From Candidatus Sumerlaeota bacterium (GTDB lineage Bacteria; Sumerlaeota; Sumerlaeia; SLMS01; JAHLLQ01): a stretch of DNA of 64,000 nucleotides. Location: positions 1 through 64,000 of the forward strand of contig JASGMJ010000003.1 in the NCBI GenBank assembly GCA_030156535.1, in the 5' to 3' direction. The translations under genes were made by a program, and so were the position numbers. Under the pieces are notes generated by a model. The model worked only from the letters and a program-made list of their open reading frames with translations. It made no database searches and was not told the DNA's origin. This document shows, one piece after another, positions 16,241-24,708 of the stretch (positions are counted from its first letter, which is position 1; every line of letters begins with the position of its first letter).

Positions 16241-16720
16241 ATGCGTGCTTCCATCGTCTTTGTTGCCCTGGCTCTTGTGGCCGGACTCGGATGCAAGACT
16301 TCCGGCCCAACAACTCCGGTGGCGGTTCCGCCCTCGCCGGAGGCGCCGGCCATTTCCCCTGTGTCCGACGCCGTGGAGACTGTGGAAGAGCAGGGAGAAG
16401 GCTTTCTGCGGATTTCCTGGCGCCTCCAGACCCAGGAGGACGTATATGGATTCAACGTTTATCGCGCCGATGCGCAGGAAGGGCCGTACGAGCAGATCAA
16501 CGAGAGGATTCTGCCCGGGCATGGGACGTCGGCGTTGCCGCACGAATACGAGTATTTTGATCGCGGCCTGACAATCGGTCAGCGGTACTATTACTACGTG
16601 ACCGAAGTGACGTTGTCGGGAGCGGAGAACGAGATTACTCCGCGGCTGAGTGCGGCGGCGAAGCCGCGCTCAGTCTATGTCGAGAGAGGGCAGCTTGCAC
16701 CGGAGGATGAGGCACCGTAA
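16241..16720 (+). CDS. Small lipoprotein with a fibronectin III-like domain (159 aa)
   Basis: Predicted lipoprotein of unknown role. The ATG at 16241 gives a short signal ending in the lipobox-like VAGLGC with Cys18; the frame is open upstream but that part is not signal-like. After a Pro-rich spacer, residues about 50-140 read as a single FnIII-type beta sandwich (FLRISWRLQTQEDVYGFNVY ... GQRYYYYVTEV). It is divergent from wecB and converges with the sugar transferase gene. TTGACA at 16151-16156 could be a -35 element but no good -10 follows. Confidence 0.7.
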   Translation: MRASIVFVALALVAGLGCKTSGPTTPVAVPPSPEAPAISPVSDAVETVEEQGEGFLRISWRLQTQEDVYGFNVYRADAQEGPYEQINERILPGHGTSALPHEYEYFDRGLTIGQRYYYYVTEVTLSGAENEITPRLSAAAKPRSVYVERGQLAPEDEAP

Positions 16721-16765
16721 GCAAATTGGTGTCCGCATCGAAGGAACAGGCGCCCGTTTCCACGA

Positions 16766-18223
16766 TCAGGATTTCTCGCCGAACAGTTCGCCGAAGATGT
16801 ACTTCGGCGTCATGTAGAGAATCTTGAGGTCGAACACCGTGGAGACGTTGAAGGCGTACAACAGGTCGTAGAACAGTTTGTACTCGAAGTGCGTGTCGTA
16901 GGAACCCTTGACCTGGGCGAGGCCGGTGAGGCCGGGGCGCACAATGTGGCGCAGGTTGTAGGACGGGTTCTCGGCCACGAATTCCTTGACGCGCTCGGGG
17001 CGTTCGGGGCGGGGGCCGACGAGGCTCATGTCGCCCTTGAGGACGTTCAATAGTTGCGGCAGTTCGTCCAGATGCGTGCGGCGCAGTACCCAGCCGATGC
17101 GCAGCACGCGGGTGTCGCGGCCGTGGCAGATGACGGCGCCCGTCACCTTCTCGGCATCCTTGATCATCGTGCGAATCTTGTAGAGGGTGAAGTGGCGTCC
17201 ATCGCGGCCCACGCGCGGCTGGGTGTAGATCAGCTCGCCGCCGTGCAGCAGACGGTACCATACCCAGAGGAAGCCGAGCATGGGCAGGGAGATGAGCAGT
17301 CCGCCCGCCGCGAAGGCGATGTCGGAGGCGCGCTTCACGGCCATCGTGGAGAGCGAGAGGTTGGACTTGTTCACCTCGACGAAGGGGACGTTGTTGATTT
17401 CGCAGGTGGCGAGTTGGGTGCTGATGGGTTCGAGGCCGCGGGGGAGAACCTTGATGCTGACCGAGTGGTTGCTGATGGCGGTGATGACGCGGCGCTTGAG
17501 GTCGCGCTCGCCCGTCACGATGAGCTCGTCGATCTTGTATTGATTCAGGATGTCGTTGATTTCGCCGGGGGTGCCGAGGAAGGCGACGTTGCCGGTGAGG
17601 TCCTTGCAGCGCTGGTCGTCCACATAGCCGACGATGCGGCGGAACGGGGAGTTGCCGCGCGCGCGCACGACGTCCAGCCCCTCGCGGGTCATGCCAGCGA
17701 CGATGGCGCGGTGCTGGAGCAGGGCCTTCTTCTCGATGACGATGTTGAGGAGCACGCGCCAACCGGCGAGGAAGAACAGCTCGCAGACGCCCTTGGCCAG
17801 CAAGGCGCCGCGCGAGAAGCGGTAGGTGTCCGGATCAACGTAGAAAATCACCGCGGGAACGAGCAGGACCTCGATGACGGTGGTGAGCACGGCGTACTCC
17901 ATGATCGTGAGGACGGTCGTGCTCTTGGTCTCGAACGCCGAGTCATTGTAGAGCTTGTAGAAGAAGAGGGCGCCGAGCTTGGCCAGCACATACCAGACGA
18001 AGAAATCGCGGTAGAACAGCGAGTTGATCTCGGGCACCTTGAAGTTGAAGTACACCAGGTTGGCGGCGAACAGGGCGGCGACGATCATCACGGCGTCGAC
18101 CAGGAAGGCCAGACCGAGGACGAAGTACTTCTTTTTGCGCAGATGGAAGAGCGACGTCAGGACGGCGGCGGAAGGGCGCGCGGCCGCTCGCTTCTGCGTT
18201 TGCGTTTCCGTCAGTGCAGACAT
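16766..18223 (-). CDS. Polyprenyl-phosphate sugar-1-phosphate transferase (485 aa)
   Basis: Starts lipid-linked glycan synthesis by moving a sugar-1-phosphate to undecaprenyl phosphate in the inner membrane. It has four or five N-terminal membrane helices (from [20 protein letters not shown]), a Rossmann-like CoA_binding_3 region (residues about 170-290), a further hairpin helix, and the C-terminal bacterial sugar-transferase domain. That domain carries [46 protein letters not shown] and VGPRPERPE. The ATG at 18223 was chosen because the earlier open frame is not hydrophobic. This is the WbaP/ExoY-like PHPT class. It probably primes the polymer of this locus, although Wzm/Wzt systems more often use WecA. 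Confidence 0.92.
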   Translation of the reverse strand: MSALTETQTQKRAAARPSAAVLTSLFHLRKKKYFVLGLAFLVDAVMIVAALFAANLVYFNFKVPEINSLFYRDFFVWYVLAKLGALFFYKLYNDSAFETKSTTVLTIMEYAVLTTVIEVLLVPAVIFYVDPDTYRFSRGALLAKGVCELFFLAGWRVLLNIVIEKKALLQHRAIVAGMTREGLDVVRARGNSPFRRIVGYVDDQRCKDLTGNVAFLGTPGEINDILNQYKIDELIVTGERDLKRRVITAISNHSVSIKVLPRGLEPISTQLATCEINNVPFVEVNKSNLSLSTMAVKRASDIAFAAGGLLISLPMLGFLWVWYRLLHGGELIYTQPRVGRDGRHFTLYKIRTMIKDAEKVTGAVICHGRDTRVLRIGWVLRRTHLDELPQLLNVLKGDMSLVGPRPERPERVKEFVAENPSYNLRHIVRPGLTGLAQVKGSYDTHFEYKLFYDLLYAFNVSTVFDLKILYMTPKYIFGELFGEKS

Positions 18224-18429
18224 GAAAGGCTTCTTTATTTCATCAGGCCAGGGCCTGGGTGGTGTGTGAGCGCTTTGCGAACGAGCGGCGGCGCCCCACA
18301 TTGAGGAGGCTGGAAAGGGCGGTCGTCCTCATTCTATTGCCCTTAGGGTAGGAGAGCGGGGTACGAGTTCAAGGGGATTCTGGGGGGGGCAGGAAGGCTT
18401 GCCGGGCTTGGGCGGGAGGCCACGCGGCG

Positions 18430-19212
18430 TTATTCGGGCTTGGCGGTGCGGAAGAGTTCCGTGGCTTGGGCGTACAGGGCGTCCGGTTTCAGGCGGTGCT
18501 GAGTATTGGCGTAGCGTTCGATGAAACGGGTGGCGTGCGCGATGGTGAAGGGACGGCGCAGAAGGGCGACGAAGAGTTCGAGCAGGGCTTCCTCGCGCTG
18601 GCGGCGGGTGGGGATACGCCCGGTGGTCGAGCCGTCGAGGTCGATCAGGGCGTAGCGTTCCCCAATGGGCGCGGTGGGCGGCGCATCGGTGCGGTAGACG
18701 TGATCGGTGCGGTAGTCGTCGTGGTAGGCCGGGAGGGCGTGGAGCCAGCGGGTGTAGTCGGCGAGGGCGTCGAGTTGCTCCTGATCGAGGCCGTTTTCGC
18801 GGAACCAGTGGGAGAGGGGCTGCCAGGCGGAGGGGAGGCCGCGGGTGACGAGGTAGGTCTCGTGATGACCGGCGGTGGCGTAGAGCACGGGAACCGGGAC
18901 GATCACGCCGGCGGCGAGGAATTCGCGGGCCGCGTGCCACTCGCGCTGGAGTTTGTCTCCGCGCAGGTGGGCGGAAAGGCGGTGGCGGAAGGTGCGGGCG
19001 CGGGCGCGCTTGAAGTACAGGCGTTCGCCATGGAAGTTGGCGGCGAGGACAAGGCGTGAACGCGAGCGTTTCGCCAGCAACACGCCGGTGGGCAGCGGCT
19101 CCTTGCTGGCGGCTTCACGCCACGGCAGGGCAGCGGGATTCAGGTCCTCGTACCCCGGTAGGGAGAGCCCGTGGAGAGGGCCCCGGTTCCATAAGAGCGG
19201 TTCAGGCAGCAC
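18430..19212 (-). CDS. WaaP/InaA-like lipopolysaccharide kinase (260 aa)
   Basis: Small protein-kinase-fold enzyme, likely phosphorylating an envelope sugar. A Lys-containing strand (LYFKRARARTF), an Arg/Lys-rich segment and a Glu helix (QREWHAAREFLAAGV) are followed by HALPAYHDDYRTDHVY and YALIDLDG. The last two stand where WaaP-family kinases have the catalytic HxD loop and metal-binding Asp. It starts with GTG at 19212, 10 nt after the rseP stop, with AAGG upstream, so it is the third gene of a dxr-rseP-kinase operon. The family fit rests on motif order only; divergence is high. Confidence 0.6.
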   Translation of the reverse strand: MLPEPLLWNRGPLHGLSLPGYEDLNPAALPWREAASKEPLPTGVLLAKRSRSRLVLAANFHGERLYFKRARARTFRHRLSAHLRGDKLQREWHAAREFLAAGVIVPVPVLYATAGHHETYLVTRGLPSAWQPLSHWFRENGLDQEQLDALADYTRWLHALPAYHDDYRTDHVYRTDAPPTAPIGERYALIDLDGSTTGRIPTRRQREEALLELFVALLRRPFTIAHATRFIERYANTQHRLKPDALYAQATELFRTAKPE

Positions 19213-19222
19213 GGCAACCTTG

Positions 19223-20770
19223 TCAGAACATCTTGATGAAGTCGCTCAGCGTGACCAGAACGACGAAGACGAGTAGTGAGATGAGCCCCCAATTGAACAC
19301 GGGGACCAGGATTTTCGGAGACATGGGGGCGCGGAAAACAGCCTCCCAGGCGGCCAGAACAATGTGCCCGCCGTCGAGCACCGGGTAGGGGAGCAGGTTC
19401 ATCACCGCCAGAGCGATGTTGAGCATCACGAGGAAGCGCAGAAAGTCGTCGAAACCGAGGTTGGCGTGATAGCCCGCCATTTGGGCAATGGCGACGGGGC
19501 CGCCGAGGTCCTGGCGCACCTTGTTGATCTCGCCGTGCAGGAGCCGCCCGCCGATCTTCTTGAGGTTCAGAACATAGCGGATGGTGTTTTCGTAGACGAG
19601 CACCGGGCTCTGGACGATGGCCTGCGAGAAGGGGATGCTGTAACGCACCTTCTCGGGGTTTCCGGCAACGATGCCGATCTGGCCGACGCCGTCCTCCTCG
19701 GTGGACTCCATGGGCTTGAGGGTGAAGGCGAGCGTTTCACCCGCGCGGTCGACTTTGACGTCGAGGCTCTTGCCGAGCGAACCGCGCAGAATATGCACGA
19801 GCTCGCCCCAGTCGTTGACCGGTTCGGCATCGACGTCGGTGATGGTATCACCGCGGCGAATACCGGCCTTGTAGGCCGGGCGGTTCTGAATCGCGTACTC
19901 CACATAAGCGGGGCGGGAGATCAGGCTGGCGATGTCGTCAAGGGGCGTGGGCTCCTTCTCGCCGCTCTTCCACGGCACTTCCAGCGTCTTCTCGAAGGTT
20001 TCCCCGCCGCGCTCGAACGTCATGGCCAGCGTCACGACGGACTGCCGGGCCTCTTCCTCGTCTTCCGGCAGGCTCTGGCTGACTTCGCCGAGCACCTTCC
20101 AGTAGTCCTCGTTCGTCTCCACGGGAGTGCCGTTGACGGCGGTCAGGCGATCGCCTTCGAGGATTCCCTGGGCGGTGAGGAACGAGCCGGGGGCCTGCCA
20201 CCCAACGACGGCGGGGAGCGGGGCATCGACGTACTGCCCCTTGACGGCCTGCACCGTCAGGATGGCGGCGGCCAGCACGAGGTTCATGAAGACGCCGGCA
20301 GAGTAGATGATCGTCTTCTGCCAGAAGGGCTTCCTGTACAGCGCGCCCTGGTCGATCATGGCCTGGCCGGTGAGCGAGGCGCGCGAGACCTTGTTGACGG
20401 CCTCGTCGTCGTGCGTGGCGGCGACGGGCTCTTCCGCTTGAGCCCCGTCCTTGGACTTCTTGGCCTCTTTTTCGGCATCCTTGTCGTCGAGGTACTTCTC
20501 GATTTCCGGGTGAATGGTGCCGGTCATCTTGACGTAGCCGCCGAGGGGGACGAGGGCGAGGCCGTAGATGGTGCCGCCGATTTCCTTCTCCCAGATGCAG
20601 CGGGGCATGAAGGGCATCGCGTCCTTGTCGAAGCCAATGACGAAGCGCTCGACGGGGACTTTGAACATCTTGGCGGCGAGGAAGTGCCCGAGTTCGTGAA
20701 TGAACACGGCCAGCCCGAAGGCCAGAAGGAATCCACCGATTCCGATAAGCGCGCTGAGAACATGGTCCAT
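19223..20770 (-). CDS. rseP: RseP-like site-2 intramembrane zinc metalloprotease (515 aa)
   Basis: Cuts transmembrane anchors such as anti-sigma factors or signal peptides within the inner membrane. The zinc motif HELGH is at residues 25-29 in the first membrane helix. Two PDZ-like regions follow (QAPGSFLTAQGILEGDRL and NRPAYKAGIRRGDTI), and the third metal ligand region NLLPYPVLDGGH starts near residue 458. An unusual charged insert of about 45 residues (KDAEKEAKKSKDGAQAEE region) lies between the first helix and PDZ1. Its ATG shares one base with the dxr stop (TGATG), so the two are translationally coupled, a common arrangement in Gram-negative bacteria. Confidence 0.95.
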   Translation of the reverse strand: MDHVLSALIGIGGFLLAFGLAVFIHELGHFLAAKMFKVPVERFVIGFDKDAMPFMPRCIWEKEIGGTIYGLALVPLGGYVKMTGTIHPEIEKYLDDKDAEKEAKKSKDGAQAEEPVAATHDDEAVNKVSRASLTGQAMIDQGALYRKPFWQKTIIYSAGVFMNLVLAAAILTVQAVKGQYVDAPLPAVVGWQAPGSFLTAQGILEGDRLTAVNGTPVETNEDYWKVLGEVSQSLPEDEEEARQSVVTLAMTFERGGETFEKTLEVPWKSGEKEPTPLDDIASLISRPAYVEYAIQNRPAYKAGIRRGDTITDVDAEPVNDWGELVHILRGSLGKSLDVKVDRAGETLAFTLKPMESTEEDGVGQIGIVAGNPEKVRYSIPFSQAIVQSPVLVYENTIRYVLNLKKIGGRLLHGEINKVRQDLGGPVAIAQMAGYHANLGFDDFLRFLVMLNIALAVMNLLPYPVLDGGHIVLAAWEAVFRAPMSPKILVPVFNWGLISLLVFVVLVTLSDFIKMF

Positions 20771-21990
20771 CAGGTGTTGACGTCCTGGGGCTGGCTTTGG
20801 GTGGAGCGGCCGGAGGAGGCTCCAACGATCTCGTTGATGATTTGGGTGGCCGAGGAGCGGGCCTGTGCGTCGGCCAGGCGCAGGGTTTCAAGGTCCTGTC
20901 CCGGGAGGCGCTGGTGGGCTGCGAGCACCCGAGCCAGCGTCCGGGCGATGCCCCCATAGGGGAGATGCCCCTCCAGGTGCGTTTGGACGGCGACCTCGTT
21001 GGCGGCATTCAGGACGCAAGGAACAGTCCCGCCCGCGCGGGCGGCGTCGTAGGCCATCTGGAGGCAGGGGAAGCGCTCGGAATCCGGATCGCGGAACTCC
21101 AGATTGCCGACCCGGGCGAGCGACAACGGCGGCACCGGGGTGGGGCGCCGGAAGGGGTGGGTCAGGACGTTCTGGATGGGCAGGCGCATGTCCGTGGTTC
21201 CCATCTGGGCGATCATCGAACCGTCGACGAACTCCACGATGGAGTGAATGATCGATTGTGGGTGGATGATGACTTCGATTTTGTCGAGCGGAACATCGAA
21301 GAAGTAGTGGGCTTCGATGACCTCGAACCCTTTGTTCATCAGGGTGGCGCTGTCGACGGTGATCTTGCGTCCCATGTCCCAGGTGGGGTGGGCGAGGGTG
21401 CGTTCCGGACCGGCATTTTCCGCTTCCTCTTTCGCAAGATCACGGAAGGGGCCGCCGCTGCACGTGATGATGAGGCGGCGCACGGGTGCTTTGGGGCCGG
21501 CGGGCCCCGCGGCCAGAGCCTGGAAGATCGCGTTGTGCTCGCTGTCGAGCGGCCAGATTGTCGCACCGCTGAGGCGGGCGGCTTCCATGACGAGGGGGCC
21601 GGCGCAGACGAGGACTTCCTTGTTGGCCAGGGCCACGTCGCGCCCGGCGGCGAGAGCGCACAGGGTGGGCTCGACGCCGGTCCAGCCCACGGTGGCCACG
21701 ACAAGGAGGTCGCACGGGACGGAACGGGCGATCTCGAGCAGCCCCTGGGGGCCAGTCAGGAGCTCTATCCCCAGTTCTTTCAGTTCTTTGGATATCGTGG
21801 AGGCGGCTGCGGCGTCGTCCAGATGGACGACGCGCGGGCGGAATTCCCGGGCCTGTTCGAGCAGCAGGGCGGCGTTCTTTCCCGCGCTCAGGGCAGCGAC
21901 GTGAAATTCGGAGCGATGGAAGCGCACGACGTCGAGTGCCTGCGTTCCGATGCTGCCGGTGGAGCCAAGGATCGCCAGGGTTCGCGTCAT
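20770..21990 (-). CDS. dxr: 1-deoxy-D-xylulose 5-phosphate reductoisomerase (406 aa)
   Basis: Second step of the MEP isoprenoid pathway: converts DXP to MEP with NADPH and a divalent metal. The NADPH loop LGSTGSIG is at residues 8-15. ALANKEVLV, WPLDSEHNAIFQAL and GRKITVDSATLMNKGFEVIE contain the metal and substrate ligands, and NAANEVAV is near the C-terminus. The ATG at 21990 begins exactly at the Rossmann strand; a GTG 19 codons earlier is possible but unsupported. It heads the operon dxr-rseP-kinase and supplies the polyprenol that the neighbouring glycan genes need. Confidence 0.97.
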   Translation of the reverse strand: MTRTLAILGSTGSIGTQALDVVRFHRSEFHVAALSAGKNAALLLEQAREFRPRVVHLDDAAAASTISKELKELGIELLTGPQGLLEIARSVPCDLLVVATVGWTGVEPTLCALAAGRDVALANKEVLVCAGPLVMEAARLSGATIWPLDSEHNAIFQALAAGPAGPKAPVRRLIITCSGGPFRDLAKEEAENAGPERTLAHPTWDMGRKITVDSATLMNKGFEVIEAHYFFDVPLDKIEVIIHPQSIIHSIVEFVDGSMIAQMGTTDMRLPIQNVLTHPFRRPTPVPPLSLARVGNLEFRDPDSERFPCLQMAYDAARAGGTVPCVLNAANEVAVQTHLEGHLPYGGIARTLARVLAAHQRLPGQDLETLRLADAQARSSATQIINEIVGASSGRSTQSQPQDVNT

Positions 21991-22300
21991 GCGGTTGAGG
22001 AGTCCGAAGGGGTCGATGGGTGGGCGTTGGGGTGCCCCTTGCAGCACAGGGGGCGGAGTGGGTCAACCGTGAGGGCGTGGGGGGAGTGTGTGATTCGTGG
22101 TTTGGAGCTTGATGGAGCCCGGCTCTTTGGGCGCCGGACGTTTTTCCTGGGCGGCATGAATCCCGCTCGCCACCTTCAAACGTTTTGACGCCGTGGGAGG
22201 GCGGTGTGAATGTCCTCTCTCGTCCGACGTATTGACTGATAATGCCGTAACGGAGGGGGTTTTCTCCCTCGGAATCGAAAAAGCTCCAGGAGAATTTTGA
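21991..22300. other. Divergent intergenic region, 310 bp
   Basis: Separates dxr from the secreted-protein gene at 22301. It holds the Shine-Dalgarno AGGAGA of the latter (ending 8 nt before the ATG) and a small GAGGG/CCCTC hairpin just upstream. GATAAT at 22238-22243 could serve as a -10 but has no matching -35. No RNA gene seen. Confidence 0.5.
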
Positions 22301-24037
22301 ATGCTTCAACGTGTCCGGATATGGATGCTGATGGCGGCAGTTGCGCTCGCCTCTCAGGTGGTCACCGCCCAGAAGGTGGCGGTTCCCCAGTACGTGCCCT
22401 CCGACGTGCAGGCTTTTGTGAGTGTCGTGGAGGCCAACGAAATGTGGGCAGCGTTTGCGCAGACGCCGCTGTACAAGGAGCTTGTGGGGGTCTGGCAGCT
22501 GCCGCAGGTGCAAAACGACCCGGATTTGCAGGAATTCCAGCTTCTTCTGGACAAGGCATCGGTCGATTTGGGCTTCAGCCTGAAGCCGGCCGATCTGTTT
22601 GGCGAACACTTGAAGGGTGCCGATCTGTACATCACGCAGGCCCCTGGAGCGGGTGAACCGAATCTGCTGGTGGTGTCGCGTTTCTCGGATGCGGCAAAGG
22701 CAAACGCGGTGGCCGACTTCATCGAAGGCGAAATCCGCAAGCAGTCGGAAGATCGCAAACTGGCGGGGCTGGAGCCGCTGGCGGTGCAGCGCACCGATCT
22801 GCCGGGCGGCGTCCAGGTTGTCGGCGTCGAGTCGGAAAACCTCTTTTTCACGTCAAAGGACGACCTGCTCTTCCTGAGTTCGTCCAACGCCGTGATGGCC
22901 GATTCGCTGGCTTCGCCGGGAGAATCGAGGCTGCTGGAGAACACGGCCATCGTCGAGAATTTCGGCGAACTGTCCTCCGCTTCCGGGCAGGTGACGTACT
23001 ATTTTTCGGGTTCGATGCTCGCGACGATCGCGCAGGCGGCTGGGAATCCGATGCTCGGCAGCGCACAGTTGCCGCGCTCGACAGCCGGAACGTTGACCGT
23101 GCGCCCCACCCGGATCGAGTCGACTTCGTACATGGCGGGCCTGCCGGCGTCGGGGGCGTTGCTGCAGCTGGCTTCGGTGCCTGGCGGTGATCTGGCGAAC
23201 CTGCTTCGGTACGGGCACGCCAATGCCCTGATAGCGTTCGCCGCCAACACGGTGGACGGCCCGGCCATGTTGGCCGCGCTGAACGAGCAGGCGAAGACGA
23301 ACCCGCAGGCGGCCTACCAGATGGAGGAGACGCTCAATCAGCTTCGCACGGTATGTGCGGAGAACGGGCTCTCGTTCGATACGGACGTGCTGGAGGCCTT
23401 TGGCCCCGAGGCCGGGTTCTTCTTCAATGCCTTTGACATGACGAACATGGCAGCTCCCAACCTGGATTTCCTGGCGGTGGCGAAGATTCGCGACCGTGAG
23501 AAGGCGGACAAGGTGCTGGCAGCATTGGAGCGCGCGGCGGGCAAGTACTTGACGCAGCAGGCCCAGAGCATGGGGGGCACGCCTCCGCCGGCCGAGCCTT
23601 CGGTGGAGAGTTACGCGAACGCCACCGTGCGCAGCATGGTCTACAATCACCCGCTCTTCAATGTGCCGATGGGGTTGACGACGGCGCGGACGGAGGACGG
23701 GTACCTGCTGATTTCGCTGACGCCACAGCCCGTGAAGAGCGCTCTGGACCGGGGCGATGGGGCTGCGGGCAGCTTGGTCAGCTCGCCCGCATTGGGGGCA
23801 GCCCGGGTGGCGCTTTTGCCGGAATACAACCAGTTTCTGGTGGTCAACGTGGAGCAGATCGGCACGACGCTCCAGATGTTCCTGCCGATGCTGATGGCCC
23901 GGATGCAGGGTAGCGGGCAGGACATGGCGAGCATCAATCAGCTTGCCGCGCTGGTGCGCAGCGTCGGGACGGCGTACGTGACTTCGGCGGTCTCGCCGGA
24001 CGGAAATCGTATCAACGCCGTGTTGTCGATGGAGTGA
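22301..24037 (+). CDS. Secreted protein of unknown function (578 aa)
   Basis: Not recognised with certainty. Residues 1-23 are a Sec signal peptide ending VTA-Q. The mature part is a two-lobed alpha/beta sequence: LYKELVGVWQLPQVQ, GFSLKPADLFGEHLKGADLY and later VLEAFGPEAGFFFNAFDM with VAKIRDREKADKVLAALE. This recalls DUF3352-like periplasmic proteins of Planctomycetes-type genomes, but I cannot confirm it. There are no transmembrane segments after the signal. AGGAGA lies 7 nt upstream of the ATG. It is followed in the same direction by two lipoprotein genes. Confidence 0.75.
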   Translation: MLQRVRIWMLMAAVALASQVVTAQKVAVPQYVPSDVQAFVSVVEANEMWAAFAQTPLYKELVGVWQLPQVQNDPDLQEFQLLLDKASVDLGFSLKPADLFGEHLKGADLYITQAPGAGEPNLLVVSRFSDAAKANAVADFIEGEIRKQSEDRKLAGLEPLAVQRTDLPGGVQVVGVESENLFFTSKDDLLFLSSSNAVMADSLASPGESRLLENTAIVENFGELSSASGQVTYYFSGSMLATIAQAAGNPMLGSAQLPRSTAGTLTVRPTRIESTSYMAGLPASGALLQLASVPGGDLANLLRYGHANALIAFAANTVDGPAMLAALNEQAKTNPQAAYQMEETLNQLRTVCAENGLSFDTDVLEAFGPEAGFFFNAFDMTNMAAPNLDFLAVAKIRDREKADKVLAALERAAGKYLTQQAQSMGGTPPPAEPSVESYANATVRSMVYNHPLFNVPMGLTTARTEDGYLLISLTPQPVKSALDRGDGAAGSLVSSPALGAARVALLPEYNQFLVVNVEQIGTTLQMFLPMLMARMQGSGQDMASINQLAALVRSVGTAYVTSAVSPDGNRINAVLSME

Positions 24038-24149
24038 TTCGAGATGGAATCGGGGTTCCTCGCTTGACCACTTGGGTGGGGAACCTCTCACATTGCGGCT
24101 GCCGCGAGGGCTTTTGTCCCCGCCCATGGCCCCCACAAGGAGAGCGAGA

Positions 24150-24689
24150 GTGCCCCATAGCGTGCGAATCCTTGCTTTTGTGCTGATTGCCCTGATGGGC
24201 ACGGCCTGTTCGACAAACCGCAAACCTCGCTACGACATGGAGGACGGTCAGTCGGTTTCCTTCCGACGGTACACCGGGCGTCCCTGCGTCGATCACATTT
24301 TCAAGTGGAGCAAGAAAGCTTTCCATAAGGTGGACGGCGAACTCAGTATCGTGCCCAGCGAGGACGCCAATGAAGTCCTCCAGCGCCACGGCAAGCCCGA
24401 TTATATCCGGACGGACGTTCAGGCCGAGGGCGACGAGATCTTCGATGAGTGGGTGTACTGGGACCAGAATGTGATTCTCCAGTTCATCGACGGCCAGTTG
24501 GTATATGAAGGCGAACTGCTGGATTCAGACAAGGTGCTTGTACGGCGCGGCTATCCGTCGCGGGCGTACTCGCAGCAGTACGAAATCGGCCCGCGCCGGG
24601 AGTTCTGGATTTATCAGGACTTGTTTGAGGTGGGGGAGGATTCGTACTCGTTCAGCAACGGCAAGATGATCTTCCAATCAACAAACTGA
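24150..24689 (+). CDS. Lipoprotein of unknown function (179 aa)
   Basis: Predicted outer- or inner-membrane lipoprotein. The GTG at 24150 was chosen because AAGGAG lies 7 nt upstream and gives a compact signal, MPHSVRILAFVLIALMGTAC, with Cys20; an ATG at 24126 is in frame but lacks a Shine-Dalgarno. Residues about 70-175 look like a SmpA/BamE-like fold (NEVLQRHGKPDYIRTD ... YWDQNVILQFIDGQLVYEGE), a beta-rich domain that in other proteins assists envelope assembly. That relation is inference from pattern only. It lies 19 nt before the TPR lipoprotein gene. Confidence 0.75.
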   Translation: MPHSVRILAFVLIALMGTACSTNRKPRYDMEDGQSVSFRRYTGRPCVDHIFKWSKKAFHKVDGELSIVPSEDANEVLQRHGKPDYIRTDVQAEGDEIFDEWVYWDQNVILQFIDGQLVYEGELLDSDKVLVRRGYPSRAYSQQYEIGPRREFWIYQDLFEVGEDSYSFSNGKMIFQSTN

Positions 24690-24708
24690 TCCGGGAGCGA
24701 CGGTAGCC

